DNA of 58,250 nt from an uncultured Burkholderiales bacterium (GCA_903871545.1 CAIQHG010000001.1:1-58250); one strand, 5' to 3'; shown: positions 1-8,059, counted from the stretch's first letter. Notes: generated by a model from the sequence alone, not told the origin. Numbers and translations are program-made.

Positions 1-95
1 AGCTGGGCCGCAGTTCGATCTCGCTCTTTTGCAGCGGCCGAAAATTGGTCTTTTAACGACTCATCAACCCTAAATGTAAAAGTAGCATCACTCAT
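1..95 (-). CDS. RHH-type antitoxin, 5' part only (runs off the window)
   Basis: Reading the minus strand from an ATG at 93-95 gives an open frame that begins MSDATFTFRVDESLKDQF and stays open to the window edge (31 codons). The pattern of a short beta strand (ATFTFRVDE) followed by a charged helix is that of ribbon-helix-helix antitoxins of the RelB/ParD/CopG kind, which dimerise, bind their own operator and neutralise a partner toxin. The partner would lie outside the window. The start faces away from the integrase remnant at 158. Family assignment comes from the N-terminus only, so the exact subfamily is open. Confidence 0.55.
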   Translation of the reverse strand, partial: MSDATFTFRVDESLKDQFSAAAKERDRTAAQ

Positions 96-157
96 AATCA
101 CCCCTTGTTATTACGGATATGTATTAAGTTACTACACTGTAACACAATTTATAAATA

Positions 158-297
158 ATGCCCCAAAATACCAACGTCACCCTAGAGCCAGCAACCTAGA
201 CAAAGCTCGACTTTGTGGGGCTTCGCGTCTGAGTGATGGGGGTGTCCGTTACCAAAATCGAGTCCCTTTACTACTCCGAGGACTCCCCCCAAGTCGT
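158..297 (+). pseudogene. Dead duplicate of the integrase 5' end
   Basis: These 140 bases are a near copy of 1008-1147, the first 140 bases of the integrase gene. The match begins exactly at the ATG in both copies; the bases upstream differ. The copy carries an in-frame TAG in place of a TAC codon (near 197) and a TGA in place of TGG (near 232), then homology ends and the phd promoter begins. It is therefore a non-functional relic left when phd-vapC came to lie between the two copies. Confidence 0.85.
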
Positions 298-311
298 GTT
301 CTGAAAAAAGC

Positions 312-357
312 TTGACAAAACCCTCTAGATGTACACAATAATGTACATATTTATAGG
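312..357 (+). promoter_or_regulatory. phd-vapC promoter and operator
   Basis: TTGACA at 312-317 is a consensus -35 box; AATAAT at about 337-342 is the best -10. Two ATGTAC half-sites (330-335 and 341-346) flank the -10, a layout suited to autorepression by the antitoxin. AGGA at 354-357 is the ribosome binding site, eight bases before the ATG at 366. Confidence 0.55.
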
Positions 358-365
358 AAACCGCG

Positions 366-590
366 ATGCAAGAAGCAACATTTACCGAATTACGTAGTCA
401 TGCGAAGGCTTATTTTGATGCGGTCGAAGCTGGGGACACGGTTCGTGTTTTCAGAAATGGAAAAGCAATCGCCCAAATTGTGCCCATTGAGTCACCAAAT
501 CCATCCTGGAAAAGCAATACACAGCCCTTGGCACTAAAAGGTCTGTCCCTGAGCCAAGCCATTTTGAAAGATAGAGAAAGCTCAGTTTGA
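366..590 (+). CDS. Phd/YefM-family antitoxin (phd-vapC module)
   Basis: This 74-residue protein has the Phd/YefM fold signature: an N-terminal ATFTELRSHAKAYFDAVEAGDTVRVFRNGKAIAQIVP stretch in which helix and strand form the DNA-binding dimer, followed by a flexible C-terminal tail (about residues 45-74) of the type that wraps the toxin. It should neutralise the PIN toxin encoded next and repress the shared promoter. Its TGA stop overlaps the toxin's TTG start by four bases (587-590), so translation is probably coupled. Good ribosome binding site and promoter lie directly upstream. The module sits between a dead copy of the integrase start and the live integrase. Confidence 0.85.
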   Translation: MQEATFTELRSHAKAYFDAVEAGDTVRVFRNGKAIAQIVPIESPNPSWKSNTQPLALKGLSLSQAILKDRESSV

Positions 591-1003
591 AAATCTTTCT
601 AGATACATCCGCCTTCGTTAAGCTCTATGTTCAGGAAGCCAAAACAGAGGAAGTATTGGGACTATTAGCCCATGCAGACACCCTTGTACTTAGTGTGATT
701 TGCCTCCCAGAGATCATATCGTCCCTTTCTCGACTGTGTCGTGAAGGAAATTTAGAGAACAAAGATTACCTAACAATTAAATCAAAAATCTTGGCTCACA
801 TGGAAGATATTTTGATAGTCCAAATAACGCCAGAGGTGGTACTTAGCTCCATTGAGTTGTTAGAGGGATATCAACTCCGAGCCATGGACGCCATCCATAT
901 CGCTTGCGCTAAAACCCTAGGCGTAGACCTCTTTGTTTCAGCAGATCACCGTCAACTACGTGCTGCCGATCAATGCGAATTAAAAACAGCGGACGTCTCC
1001 TAA
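587..1003 (+). CDS. VapC-like PIN-domain ribonuclease toxin
   Basis: The 138-residue product is a single PIN domain, a magnesium-dependent ribonuclease fold. The acidic active-site set is visible: D6 in the opening MKIFLDTSAFVKLY, E42 in CLPEIISSL, D101 in RAMDAIHIACA and D120 in VSADHRQL. The start is a TTG at 587 overlapping the antitoxin stop, which fits translational coupling. Known VapC toxins cut tRNA or rRNA; the target here cannot be read. The stop at 1001-1003 is only four bases before the integrase ATG, so the integrase is probably expressed from the same promoter. Confidence 0.85.
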   Translation: MKIFLDTSAFVKLYVQEAKTEEVLGLLAHADTLVLSVICLPEIISSLSRLCREGNLENKDYLTIKSKILAHMEDILIVQITPEVVLSSIELLEGYQLRAMDAIHIACAKTLGVDLFVSADHRQLRAADQCELKTADVS

Positions 1004-1007
1004 CAGG

Positions 1008-2732
1008 ATGCCCCAAAACACCACCGTCACCTTAGAGCCAGCAACCTACACAAAGCTCGACTTTGTGGGGCTTCGCGCCTGGGTGATGGGGGTGTCCGTT
1101 ACTAAAATTGAGTCCCTTTACTACTCCGAGGACTCCCCCCAAGTCGTCTACGGCCTTGAAAAGCACTTTAAGAAGATGCTGGACGACCTGGTTACTAGGG
1201 CAATGGTCGCCAATCCCCATATTGCGGACTCTCTCAGGAAGGCGCATTCTGGTGGACGCCTCACAGAAGGCGCTCTCAAGGTCATTTACGAGATTTCTCA
1301 GCAAAAAACCACCAAAGACCCGCTGGCAAGCGATCCCGTGTCCCAGTGGTTTAGACCCACAATCACCAAGATATTGATGTCTGAGGGCTGTTCAACGCTT
1401 CTCAGCCTGGTCAAATTGATTGAACACAGGGGTCCCAGCTGGCACCGCACCCTCCCCCGCCTTGGCAAACTCAAAGCCCGCGCTGTCGAGAATTGGCTCA
1501 ATAGCCGTGAATCCACCCAAATTGACCCCCAAACACAACTCGTGGTCTTGGATCAGTCCCCAAAATCAGAACTTTTCAGCCGCCCCCTCCCACTAGAGCT
1601 TATAAGCGGTGTGCCCTCCAATCTAAACGGTGCCTCAGGTCGCAACCGGGCCAAAGACTTCTGCTTTATTCAGGCCAATGACGATCTTCAGGCCATTCAC
1701 GACTACTTGCTGCGCTTTAGAGATCAGCCCTTGACTTTTAAGACCTACCGCAAAGAGCTCGAGCGTCTCCTGCTGTGGTGTGTTTTGGTGCGTAAAACCG
1801 CCCTCTCGAGCATGCTCGTCCACGATTGTGAGGCTTACAAAGACTTCCTTAAGACCCCCCTACCCTCGTTTGTGGGCCCAAGAGAGAAACGCTTCAGCCC
1901 GAAATGGAAACCCTTTGCAGAACCTTTATCCGAAAAAAGTCAAAAGTTCGCCGTTCAAATCATCCGCACCGCTTTCGAGTGGTTGGTCAAGATGCGGTAT
2001 TTGGGGGGTAACCCATGGGTCGGCGTCAAGGATCCCAAAACCGATATACAGATTTTGCCCATGCAAATCGACAAAGCCCTTTCCTCCTCTCTTTGGGAGA
2101 AAACGGTTTTGATCCTTCACGAGAAGGCCCAACTAAGCCCACAGTGGCGCGTTGCAAGAGCAGCCATCATGCTGATGGGCGAGACAGGTCTCAGGCGCAG
2201 TGAGGCCGCAGGAGCCCTTCGAGGGAACATGCGCGCAAGCCAGCACGCAGATCTCTACATCCTAAGAGTGCTTGGTAAACGCTCTAAGTGGCGAGATGTC
2301 CCGGTCTCTAAATCCACATATCTAGCGCTCTTTGCTCACTGGGAGGATTTAGAAAACCTTGAAGCAGGCGACTCCCCTCCCCTCTTACATCCCAGGAAAA
2401 GACTTAAAACCAAAACTGCGCAGGATAAAACAACCCCCGGCTACAACCCCGGAGCCCTTGGAACGTTAGTTGTGAACTCCCTGAAACAACTGGCGCAGGA
2501 TGAGCGCTTTACCCCCGTGGAGGTCATTAAACTGAAAGAGGCCTCAGCTCACGACCTAAGACACACATTTGGCACCTCCATGGTGGCTAACGGATTACCT
2601 ACTGACGTTTTACAAAAAATTCTCGGCCACGTGAGCTTATCCACGACGTCCATTTACGTTCAGACAGAAGAGAAAAGAATGGCTATCGAGTCAGAAAAGG
2701 CATTTGCCTTAAAAGATAGCAATGTGTCGTAG
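1008..2732 (+). CDS. Tyrosine recombinase / phage-type integrase
   Basis: A 574-residue site-specific recombinase. The catalytic half is at the C-terminus: arginine in GETGLRRSEAAG (about residue 395), HDLRHTFGTSM (about 514-524) and LGHVSLSTTSIYVQTEE with the nucleophilic tyrosine near 550. The middle part (about 220-310) looks like a SAM-like core-binding domain, and the first 100 residues resemble the DUF3701 type N-terminal domain found in Burkholderiales integrases. The ATG lies four bases after vapC with no well-spaced ribosome binding site of its own (AGG abuts the ATG), so coupling to vapC is likely. Its first 140 bases are duplicated, with stops, at 158-297. It probably moves or resolves this replicon or an island on it; the attachment site is unknown. 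Confidence 0.9.
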   Translation: MPQNTTVTLEPATYTKLDFVGLRAWVMGVSVTKIESLYYSEDSPQVVYGLEKHFKKMLDDLVTRAMVANPHIADSLRKAHSGGRLTEGALKVIYEISQQKTTKDPLASDPVSQWFRPTITKILMSEGCSTLLSLVKLIEHRGPSWHRTLPRLGKLKARAVENWLNSRESTQIDPQTQLVVLDQSPKSELFSRPLPLELISGVPSNLNGASGRNRAKDFCFIQANDDLQAIHDYLLRFRDQPLTFKTYRKELERLLLWCVLVRKTALSSMLVHDCEAYKDFLKTPLPSFVGPREKRFSPKWKPFAEPLSEKSQKFAVQIIRTAFEWLVKMRYLGGNPWVGVKDPKTDIQILPMQIDKALSSSLWEKTVLILHEKAQLSPQWRVARAAIMLMGETGLRRSEAAGALRGNMRASQHADLYILRVLGKRSKWRDVPVSKSTYLALFAHWEDLENLEAGDSPPLLHPRKRLKTKTAQDKTTPGYNPGALGTLVVNSLKQLAQDERFTPVEVIKLKEASAHDLRHTFGTSMVANGLPTDVLQKILGHVSLSTTSIYVQTEEKRMAIESEKAFALKDSNVS

Positions 2733-2970
2733 CCCACATACCCGCACAGTCTTAGGACTATTGAACCCTGTTATGAACAAAGTTATCCCCCGCCATTGTG
2801 GGTAAATATATCCTCTCATACCGCTCCTAAAGACCTATACAAAACTACCCATGACTTAACAAACATCAGCACCGGACGTCTTGGACATCCACGCCAGCCG
2901 AACAGTGCTGCTGAGGATTCGCGTCATGGGAGTGCTACAGCGCAGTATTTCTTTATTTCACCCTCAAATA

Positions 2971-2998
2971 CCCCAACTTTCACGCGTGAAAGTTGGGG
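2971..2998. repeat. parS-like site 1 (28-bp perfect palindrome)
   Basis: Core CTTTCACGCGTGAAAG centred between 2984 and 2985, with arms extended by CCCCAA/TTGGGG to a perfect 28-bp palindrome, the longest of the set. Confidence 0.8.
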
Positions 2999-3258
2999 CA
3001 AGTTCCCGCCTAGCCCATCTTTAGTGTTTGAGACCAATCCTTTAGTTGGTACACTACCCGCCCAACATGTCATTAACTTTGAAAGGGTCTCCGAATTTTT
3101 GGTGTTGGCGATAACACCTAAGTCCGGTTACCCCTTTTTAAAACCACTAAATTACTCAACTTACACAACGCGCAGTTACATATATAAGTAAGCGCTAGCT
3201 ATTATTGGATTTGCGTGTTATCGGGTTAGGGGCTTTGACCTCGAAGGGCAAGCGCCAA

Positions 3259-3351
3259 TCATCGGCTAAGCGCATCAGCTGCGCGCTCCTTGGTGTTACG
3301 ATCCTTGCGGGCGCGAACGTATGTGTCGGCTGTAATGCTCGTGACGTATCG
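3259..3351 (-). pseudogene. Relic of a DinJ/RelB-type antitoxin gene
   Basis: One minus-strand frame reads TADTYVRARKDRNTKERAAD followed shortly by a stop at 3259-3261. The pattern ADTxVRARxD...KExAAxxL is that of the DinJ/RelB antitoxin N-terminus, which forms the ribbon-helix-helix. No start codon, no C-terminal half and no YafQ/RelE toxin are present, so this is a decayed fragment lying between two parS sites. Recognition is from a short stretch and is moderate. Confidence 0.4.
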
Positions 3352-3455
3352 CCAAAAGTGATTCCAAAGTTCAAAAGTAGTCACAACAAGACAACAACTC
3401 AAGGCCTTTACCTTGCGATTGAGAGTTTATTCGGTTTGTGCTTATAGCCACGTAT

Positions 3456-3479
3456 CCAACTTTCACGCGTGAAAGTTGG
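3456..3479. repeat. parS-like site 2 (24-bp perfect palindrome)
   Basis: Same CTTTCACGCGTGAAAG core, arms extended by CCAA/TTGG. Confidence 0.8.
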
Positions 3480-3967
3480 GCCTATCAAACAAAAATCGCC
3501 CAAGCGAGCATACAAGGCAGTGCTTCATGCCTAAGATCCTGGTCTTCCTATCCTCCCCTTGCAACGTTACCGCCCCATAACTAGTGGCGTCCTGCGTAAG
3601 CTGCAACCACTCAATACGGCGAACTAATCAGCTCACATCTGAATTCGACGCATTCCACGCACTAGCCACATTAGCCGCATTATTCGCATTCAGCCAGCGC
3701 AGACTCCGCCCACTGCAAGGTGGAGAAAAAGCTTGCTCGCAAAAAGTACGCTCGCACTTCTCTTCTTATCAAATGGTATGTTTTTTGGAAAATGCCTCAA
3801 AACAATCGCCTGATTCGCTTGAGGGAGAGATCAATAAATATTCAAGATGCAATTTACATTATTAAATAATTTAATAAGTGTATGAAATTTTGCCTCATCT
3901 AAGTGAGATGGCATTTCAGCAACAAGACTCTTATTCATGTCTGAATTATCTCTTAGCCTTGGCTGAC

Positions 3968-3985
3968 ACTTTCACGCGTGAAAGT
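3968..3985. repeat. parS-like site 3 (18-bp perfect palindrome)
   Basis: ACTTTCACGCGTGAAAGT, perfect over 18 bases. Confidence 0.8.
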
Positions 3986-4046
3986 CAAAATATAAAGATC
4001 ACACATAATAGTAAATGCAAATATTTATTATCGATCAGAGGGGTTA

Positions 4047-4063
4047 GTTTCACACGCGAAAGT
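4047..4063. repeat. Degenerate parS-like site
   Basis: GTTTCACACGCGAAAGT resembles the core but with changes at the centre, so the symmetry is imperfect. It may be a weak or decayed ParB site. Confidence 0.45.
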
Positions 4064-4144
4064 AAGCGCCACGCATGAACTGGCCATAAAGCGCGGGAGT
4101 GGGCCGTGTTTAGGCTTTTGCTAGACAATTTCAGGCAAAGCCAA

Positions 4145-4166
4145 TTGCTTTCACGCGTGAAAGCAA
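4145..4166. repeat. parS-like site 4 (22-bp perfect palindrome)
   Basis: Same core, arms extended by TTG/CAA. Confidence 0.8.
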
Positions 4167-4213
4167 GAAAGCCTCTCAGGGCAAACAAAAAAAGTTTTAT
4201 TGCAATTGGCCTA

Positions 4214-4229
4214 CTTTCACGCGTGAAAG
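4214..4229. repeat. parS-like site 5 (16-bp core)
   Basis: CTTTCACGCGTGAAAG exact core without extended arms. Confidence 0.8.
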
Positions 4230-4417
4230 ATGGTCCTCTCGCCCAACTTACGCTCATGGATCAATGTCAAATTGAATGCGCCGTCTCTTTGGCGAGGGGG
4301 AACTGAAGAGTTAAGGGGTTAATTTGCAACAATCATAGTGCAAATGCGTTCTAAAAAGTATTTATTAGCTATATAATCTATATTGAGGAGTAGCATTTCT
4401 CGCGGCAAGATCTCTTG

Positions 4418-4433
4418 CTTTCACGCGTGAAAG
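4418..4433. repeat. parS-like site 6, in the parA leader
   Basis: Exact CTTTCACGCGTGAAAG core ending 17 bases before the parA ATG. A ParB site here could also act as an operator for parAB autoregulation. Confidence 0.8.
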
Positions 4434-4450
4434 TCACCAAGGACTTATTT

Positions 4451-5137
4451 ATGACAGCAAAGATAATTACGGTGTTTAATCAAAAGGGGGGTTGTGGCAA
4501 AACAATGAGCACCATGCAACTCTCAGGCTTTTACGGAAGTAGGGGGCTTAAAGTCTTTGTAATAGATATGGACTTACAGGGCACTTCAAGTCTGTGGTCT
4601 CTACAAGCTGAGTCTGAAGCACCATTTCCAGCAACAGTTCTATCTATGGCGGCCTTATCCGATGGATTTGTAAATAAGCTGGCTCCGATCGTTGAAAAAC
4701 ACGATGTTGTTTTAATCGACTGCCCACCAGCAATTGAAAGTCGTGTCCCGTGGGCCTCATTACTCATCTCAGACCTTGGCTTAATTCCCGTTGTGCCCGT
4801 GATGGACAACATTTGGGCGTCTAAAAAGGCTGAAGAACTTATCCTTGAAGCAAAAGCTAAACACCGACCCGATCTTAAAGGGGCCTACGTCTTAAACATG
4901 GTCCGGCGGGGCAACATATTTGATACATGCTTAGAGCAACTCAGTAATAAAAAACTCATCCCTATCTTGAACACACACATGGGTATGCGCAACGTATTTC
5001 CAGAATCCCAGCTCTTCGGGACGTTCGCAGAAGGATTCGGCACTTCAGCAGGGGCCAAAGAAATAGAGAAACTAGGGCTCGAAGTGGCAGCCCTTGTCGG
5101 ACTATTCGTTCCTAAAAAAACAAAGGGGGCTAAATAA
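4451..5137 (+). CDS. parA: ParA-family partition ATPase
   Basis: A 228-residue ParA/MinD-type ATPase that would form ATP-dependent gradients on the nucleoid and move ParB-parS complexes to daughter cells. The deviant Walker A motif QKGGCGKT is at residues 11-18, the A' box FVIDMDLQGTSS near 36-47, and Walker B-like VVLIDCPP near 84-91. It lacks the N-terminal helix-turn-helix of type Ia ParA proteins, so it is the small type that does not itself repress by a dedicated domain. The ATG at 4451 was chosen because the family start is MTAKIITVFNQKGG; a longer frame would run through the parS site. Stop and parB start overlap (TAATG at 5135-5139). Confidence 0.93.
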   Translation: MTAKIITVFNQKGGCGKTMSTMQLSGFYGSRGLKVFVIDMDLQGTSSLWSLQAESEAPFPATVLSMAALSDGFVNKLAPIVEKHDVVLIDCPPAIESRVPWASLLISDLGLIPVVPVMDNIWASKKAEELILEAKAKHRPDLKGAYVLNMVRRGNIFDTCLEQLSNKKLIPILNTHMGMRNVFPESQLFGTFAEGFGTSAGAKEIEKLGLEVAALVGLFVPKKTKGAK

Positions 5138-6165
5138 TGGCTATTTCAAAGAAAAATATGGGTGCCAAAGCTGAAAAAGCAGCACAACAAGCACCAAGCT
5201 TTGTGGACAGGCTCAGCATCGTAGAAAGCGCTATTCATCCTAACCAAGAAACCACTAAAACTCGAGTTCTTGAGCAAACACAACCAGCAAAAGAATTTAT
5301 ACCAACACCCATTAACGCGGTCCCCTACAAATCAATTGCAGGAATTGGTGAATTCGTCACCAGTGGCGGCGCTAAGGTATTAGAAGTATCCATAGAGCTC
5401 ATTGATTTAAATCCTTTCAACGCACGCCAAATTTACAAGCCTGAAAGAGTGGCTGAGTTAGCCAAATCCATTGCAGCAAACGGACAGGAAATCCCTGGCA
5501 TAGCGACACTTAAAAATGGTCGCTATGTCTTAGTTGCAGGTCATTACAGGTTGAGAGCCATTAAGCAACTTGGCCTACAAAAGATGTTGGTGCTCGTTCA
5601 TGACAATCTGTCTGATAGAGACCTGTACGCAATGTCTTACAGAGAGAACGCAGAGCGGGAGAGTCAAACTACGTTAGATAACGCGATGTCTTGGCGTACG
5701 CTTTTACAGCAAAGCATCTACAAAAATGAGACCGAGATCGCTGAAGCCACAGGGATGAGTCTACCCAACATCAACAAAACAATGGCTGTGCTTAAACTGA
5801 GTAAAGAAACACTAGATGTTATTCAACAAGAGCCCAGTAATTTTGCATTAAGCTCACTCTATGAATTAGTTCAATACGAAGCTGTCGCAGGAGTAGCAAG
5901 CGGCGTGAAAATGGCTAAGCTGATTTTAGAAGGGGAGGTGGGTCGTGCTGAGATCAACGACGCACGCGCAAAACTTCAAACAGGCAAAGAGCGAAAAAGA
6001 AAAGAGACCTCTAGACAATACACGGTTCAAGCGTCCGGCAAAAAAATCGGCAAACTCAAAGAGTGGGACTCAGGTAAAGTCGCACTAGAACTGATCTTTG
6101 ATGAGCCCGAGAAACGGATTCAATTTGTAAATATGCTTAAAGATCAGTTGAAGATTGCCCAGTAA
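5137..6165 (+). CDS. parB: ParB-family centromere-binding protein
   Basis: A 342-residue ParB. After a variable N-terminus (1-85), the ParB/Srx-type domain begins at LEVSIELIDLNPFNARQIY, includes the CTP-binding-site motif GHYRLRA (a variant of GERRxRA) and YRENAERESQTTLDNA, then a helix-turn-helix region (EIAEATGMSLPNINKTMAVL) that should read the parS palindromes. The C-terminal part (about 290-342) is the dimerisation segment. It overlaps parA by one base, so the two are one translational unit. Its natural targets are the CTTTCACGCGTGAAAG sites upstream. A short GC-rich inverted repeat (6178-6192) follows, without a T-run. Confidence 0.92.
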   Translation: MAISKKNMGAKAEKAAQQAPSFVDRLSIVESAIHPNQETTKTRVLEQTQPAKEFIPTPINAVPYKSIAGIGEFVTSGGAKVLEVSIELIDLNPFNARQIYKPERVAELAKSIAANGQEIPGIATLKNGRYVLVAGHYRLRAIKQLGLQKMLVLVHDNLSDRDLYAMSYRENAERESQTTLDNAMSWRTLLQQSIYKNETEIAEATGMSLPNINKTMAVLKLSKETLDVIQQEPSNFALSSLYELVQYEAVAGVASGVKMAKLILEGEVGRAEINDARAKLQTGKERKRKETSRQYTVQASGKKIGKLKEWDSGKVALELIFDEPEKRIQFVNMLKDQLKIAQ

Positions 6166-6250
6166 TCAAAAAATATTTACCCCATGGGGGTATGGGGAAG
6201 ATTAACTGAGCGTCGTCCCCAATTAGGCCAAAAGCAGATGGCTGCTTGCT

Positions 6251-7207
6251 TTACTGCAGATATTGACTGTTAGCCTTAAGAATAAGCGGCTTAAAGCTAA
6301 ATGGCTGCTCACTACTGGGCTCAACAGTTATCTCAACCGCTTGAACTTCGTCTTCGCCCATCACTTGAAGTCTAATCACATTTTCAAGAACAAACTTCTT
6401 ATCAAGCGTCTGTAAGGGTTGATCTATTTTGAGCCGATGGCTATCGCCATTGATGAGAAGTACAGGCTTTTTGAATGCCTGCGCATGAGTTGTAAAGTTG
6501 CTCAATGTTTCTCGAAAACCGCTCGTTAGCTCTGTGGCTTGAGAAGGGGAGTAAAACATATCAGCCTGATAGGCAAAGATGATTCCAGCCAACCCTTGTT
6601 TCTTCGCCAAAGTAAATGCATAGTCAATCCAAGCCAAGTTAGCTGTATTTCTTTGTTGATATTCCTTCGTGGATTCTTCGGTCCGACCAAAGTTGTTGTT
6701 GGATCCTGGAATATGAAGGCTAACAAATAGAAAGCCATTTTTGATCCAGTAGGAATTTTCAACGTAAAGCGAAAATTCAGGCATGAGATCAGCTTGCCGA
6801 TGCAAAGTTAGAGTTTTCTTGCCAAAACTATTTTCAGTACTAAAGAATTTATTCCTAAGTTTAGCCAGTCTCTCAATTGGATCATAGGAACCAGCTAATG
6901 GACGATGACAATCTGTCCATTCATTGTCCCCAATGCTATAGACCAATGGCATGTGAAATTGATTGAAGTAATCTTTTACGATTTCGTTGTATTCATCAGA
7001 GCACGGTGTGGAGCCTGATTTAGTATCCCCAACAAAGATAGTAAAACTTGATTTTGTTTGGTTAATTGCCTTAATCAGTCGCTCATACCTAACATAATCT
7101 GTTGGAACTGTGTAAGGCATATCTCCATAGGCAATAAAGGTAAATGGTTCAGCCCTAGCTAGGCTATAAAATAAAAAAAGAAACACCAAAAATCTTGACT
7201 TGCCCAT
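6251..7207 (-). CDS. Exported calcineurin-like metallophosphoesterase
   Basis: A 318-residue protein with a clear N-terminal signal peptide (hydrophobic FLVFLFLFYSLARA, cleavage likely after ARA at about 19). Metallophosphoesterase metal-binding motifs occur in order: YGDMPY (about 27-32), VGDTKSG (about 60), IGDNEWTDC (about 92-100) and INGDSHRLK (about 253-261). The family hydrolyses phosphoesters with a dinuclear metal site; the substrate is not predictable. The gene is convergent with parB and has AAGGG some ten bases before the ATG. It looks like cargo rather than part of the maintenance functions. Confidence 0.75.
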   Translation of the reverse strand: MGKSRFLVFLFLFYSLARAEPFTFIAYGDMPYTVPTDYVRYERLIKAINQTKSSFTIFVGDTKSGSTPCSDEYNEIVKDYFNQFHMPLVYSIGDNEWTDCHRPLAGSYDPIERLAKLRNKFFSTENSFGKKTLTLHRQADLMPEFSLYVENSYWIKNGFLFVSLHIPGSNNNFGRTEESTKEYQQRNTANLAWIDYAFTLAKKQGLAGIIFAYQADMFYSPSQATELTSGFRETLSNFTTHAQAFKKPVLLINGDSHRLKIDQPLQTLDKKFVLENVIRLQVMGEDEVQAVEITVEPSSEQPFSFKPLILKANSQYLQ

Positions 7208-7246
7208 GAAAATACCCTTATAAAAAAGCGCCCAAAAACACGATGT

Positions 7247-7444
7247 TCACCCGACAAAGCAGAAGAAATATTTTTTTAATTCACCATCTAAAAAACGTGG
7301 CGCAAATTTAAGCTTTTCATCCATCTTCGTACTTTCATTCCATGGCATAAGTTGGCCCTCCTGATGCCCAAAACTGTAAAGTATGTCTCGGTCATACAAT
7401 TGGTCTATACCTGACACATGGCTTAAACTTTGTGCCAAGCACAT
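7247..7444 (-). CDS. Small hypothetical protein
   Basis: A 65-codon minus-strand frame with AAAGG about eight bases before its ATG. I do not recognise the product; it is not membrane-bound or secreted by appearance. It lies just upstream (in its transcription sense) of the phosphoesterase gene and may be chance or a fragment. Confidence 0.25.
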   Translation of the reverse strand: MCLAQSLSHVSGIDQLYDRDILYSFGHQEGQLMPWNESTKMDEKLKFAPRFLDGELKKYFFCFVG

Positions 7445-7470
7445 ACTTTAAACCTTTCAGAAAACTCATT

Positions 7471-7659
7471 TTAAATTCTTTTTAATTCAGCTCTAACCCC
7501 AGGATTTTTTAGCATCTCCGAAATCATTTGTTTGTGAGTTAATAAGTTACTATTAAGTTTTTTAAGACCCTTCTCAGAACTAATCCCTGATTTATTTAAC
7601 CCCTCTAAAGTCTCTTACATTTCTTTAATAATCCTACTTTTATTTTTCATTGTTGCCAT
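7471..7659 (-). pseudogene. Truncated antitoxin-like gene with an in-frame stop
   Basis: From an ATG at 7657-7659 the minus strand codes MATMKNKSRIIKEM, then TAA, then continues in frame as ETLEGLNKSGISSEKGLKKL and ends KNPGVRAELKRI-stop. The last segment resembles the N-terminal lead of XRE/HigA-type antitoxins, in which a P-x-x-R-A-E-x-x-x-x motif precedes the helix-turn-helix, but the DNA-binding part itself is missing. It is read as a broken antitoxin; the family call is tentative. Confidence 0.35.
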
Positions 7660-7698
7660 TTAGTGTTCTCAAACCTTCTAATTAATTTGAGTTAAAAG

Positions 7699-7718
7699 AA
7701 TGCCTAAAGGGCATTTTC
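7699..7718 (+). terminator. Hairpin with T-rich tail
   Basis: AATGCC, five-base loop, GGCATT, then TTCT. A short rho-independent-like stem. It lies in front of brnT and may insulate it. Confidence 0.4.
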
Positions 7719-7753
7719 TATTGGTCGCACGTACTTGTTCCTTCTAACTAATA

Positions 7754-7770
7754 TATGTACAATGTACATA
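7754..7770. promoter_or_regulatory. brnTA operator (inverted repeat)
   Basis: TATGTACAATGTACATA is a perfect inverted repeat with a three-base centre, ending at the brnT ATG. BrnA antitoxins repress their own operon, so this is the likely site. The ATGTAC half-site also occurs twice before phd at 330-346. Confidence 0.5.
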
Positions 7771-8048
7771 TGACTTTATTACGATTTGAATGGGAACCCA
7801 GAAAAGCTTCAGCCAATCTAAAGAAACACGGCATTTCTTTTGAAGAGGCGAAATCTGTGTTTTATGATGAAAGTGCTAAATTAATTTCTGATCCCGATCA
7901 TTCGGAGGATGAAGACAGATTTATCTTGCTGGGAGTAAGCCATTCTCTTCGTGTGATTTTGGCTTGCCATTGTTATCGAAGCGAGGGTAATGTCGTTCGT
8001 ATTATTTCGGCTCGTAAGGCAACCCCTAAAGAGTCAAAAGCTTATTAA
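7770..8048 (+). CDS. brnT: BrnT-family ribonuclease toxin
   Basis: BrnT is a RelE-fold ribonuclease that blocks translation and is held in check by BrnA. The 92-residue product shows the family landmarks: FEWEPRKASANLKKHGISFEEA near the N-terminus, then DPDHSEDEDRFILLGVS and the basic C-terminal VVRIISARKATPKESKAY. The ATG at 7770 gives the usual BrnT N-terminus; an ATG five codons earlier lies inside the operator. In the usual brnTA order the toxin comes first, as here, and brnA begins within 12 bases of the stop. Confidence 0.88.
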   Translation: MTLLRFEWEPRKASANLKKHGISFEEAKSVFYDESAKLISDPDHSEDEDRFILLGVSHSLRVILACHCYRSEGNVVRIISARKATPKESKAY

Positions 8049-8059
8049 AGGTGATGAAG

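Larger units (their letters stand above)
2733..4450. other. Non-coding partition (centromere) region
   Basis: About 1.7 kb between the integrase and parA has no convincing gene; frames of 60-130 codons here show no family features. It holds seven copies of a parS-like palindrome (listed separately), a short relic of a DinJ/RelB antitoxin on the minus strand, and an inverted repeat GGTGTT/AACACC at 3101-3118. The clustering directly before parA marks it as the plasmid centromere. Confidence 0.8.

Noticed and set aside
2796-4306. Several open frames of 60-130 codons in the parS region (e.g. 2796-3191, 3205-3447, 3584-3865)
   Set aside because: No ribosome binding sites, low-complexity or frame-shadow character, and they run through parS palindromes; read as non-coding.
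6178-6192. parB terminator
   Set aside because: TACCCC/GGGGTA stem is short and lacks a T-run; not listed as a terminator.
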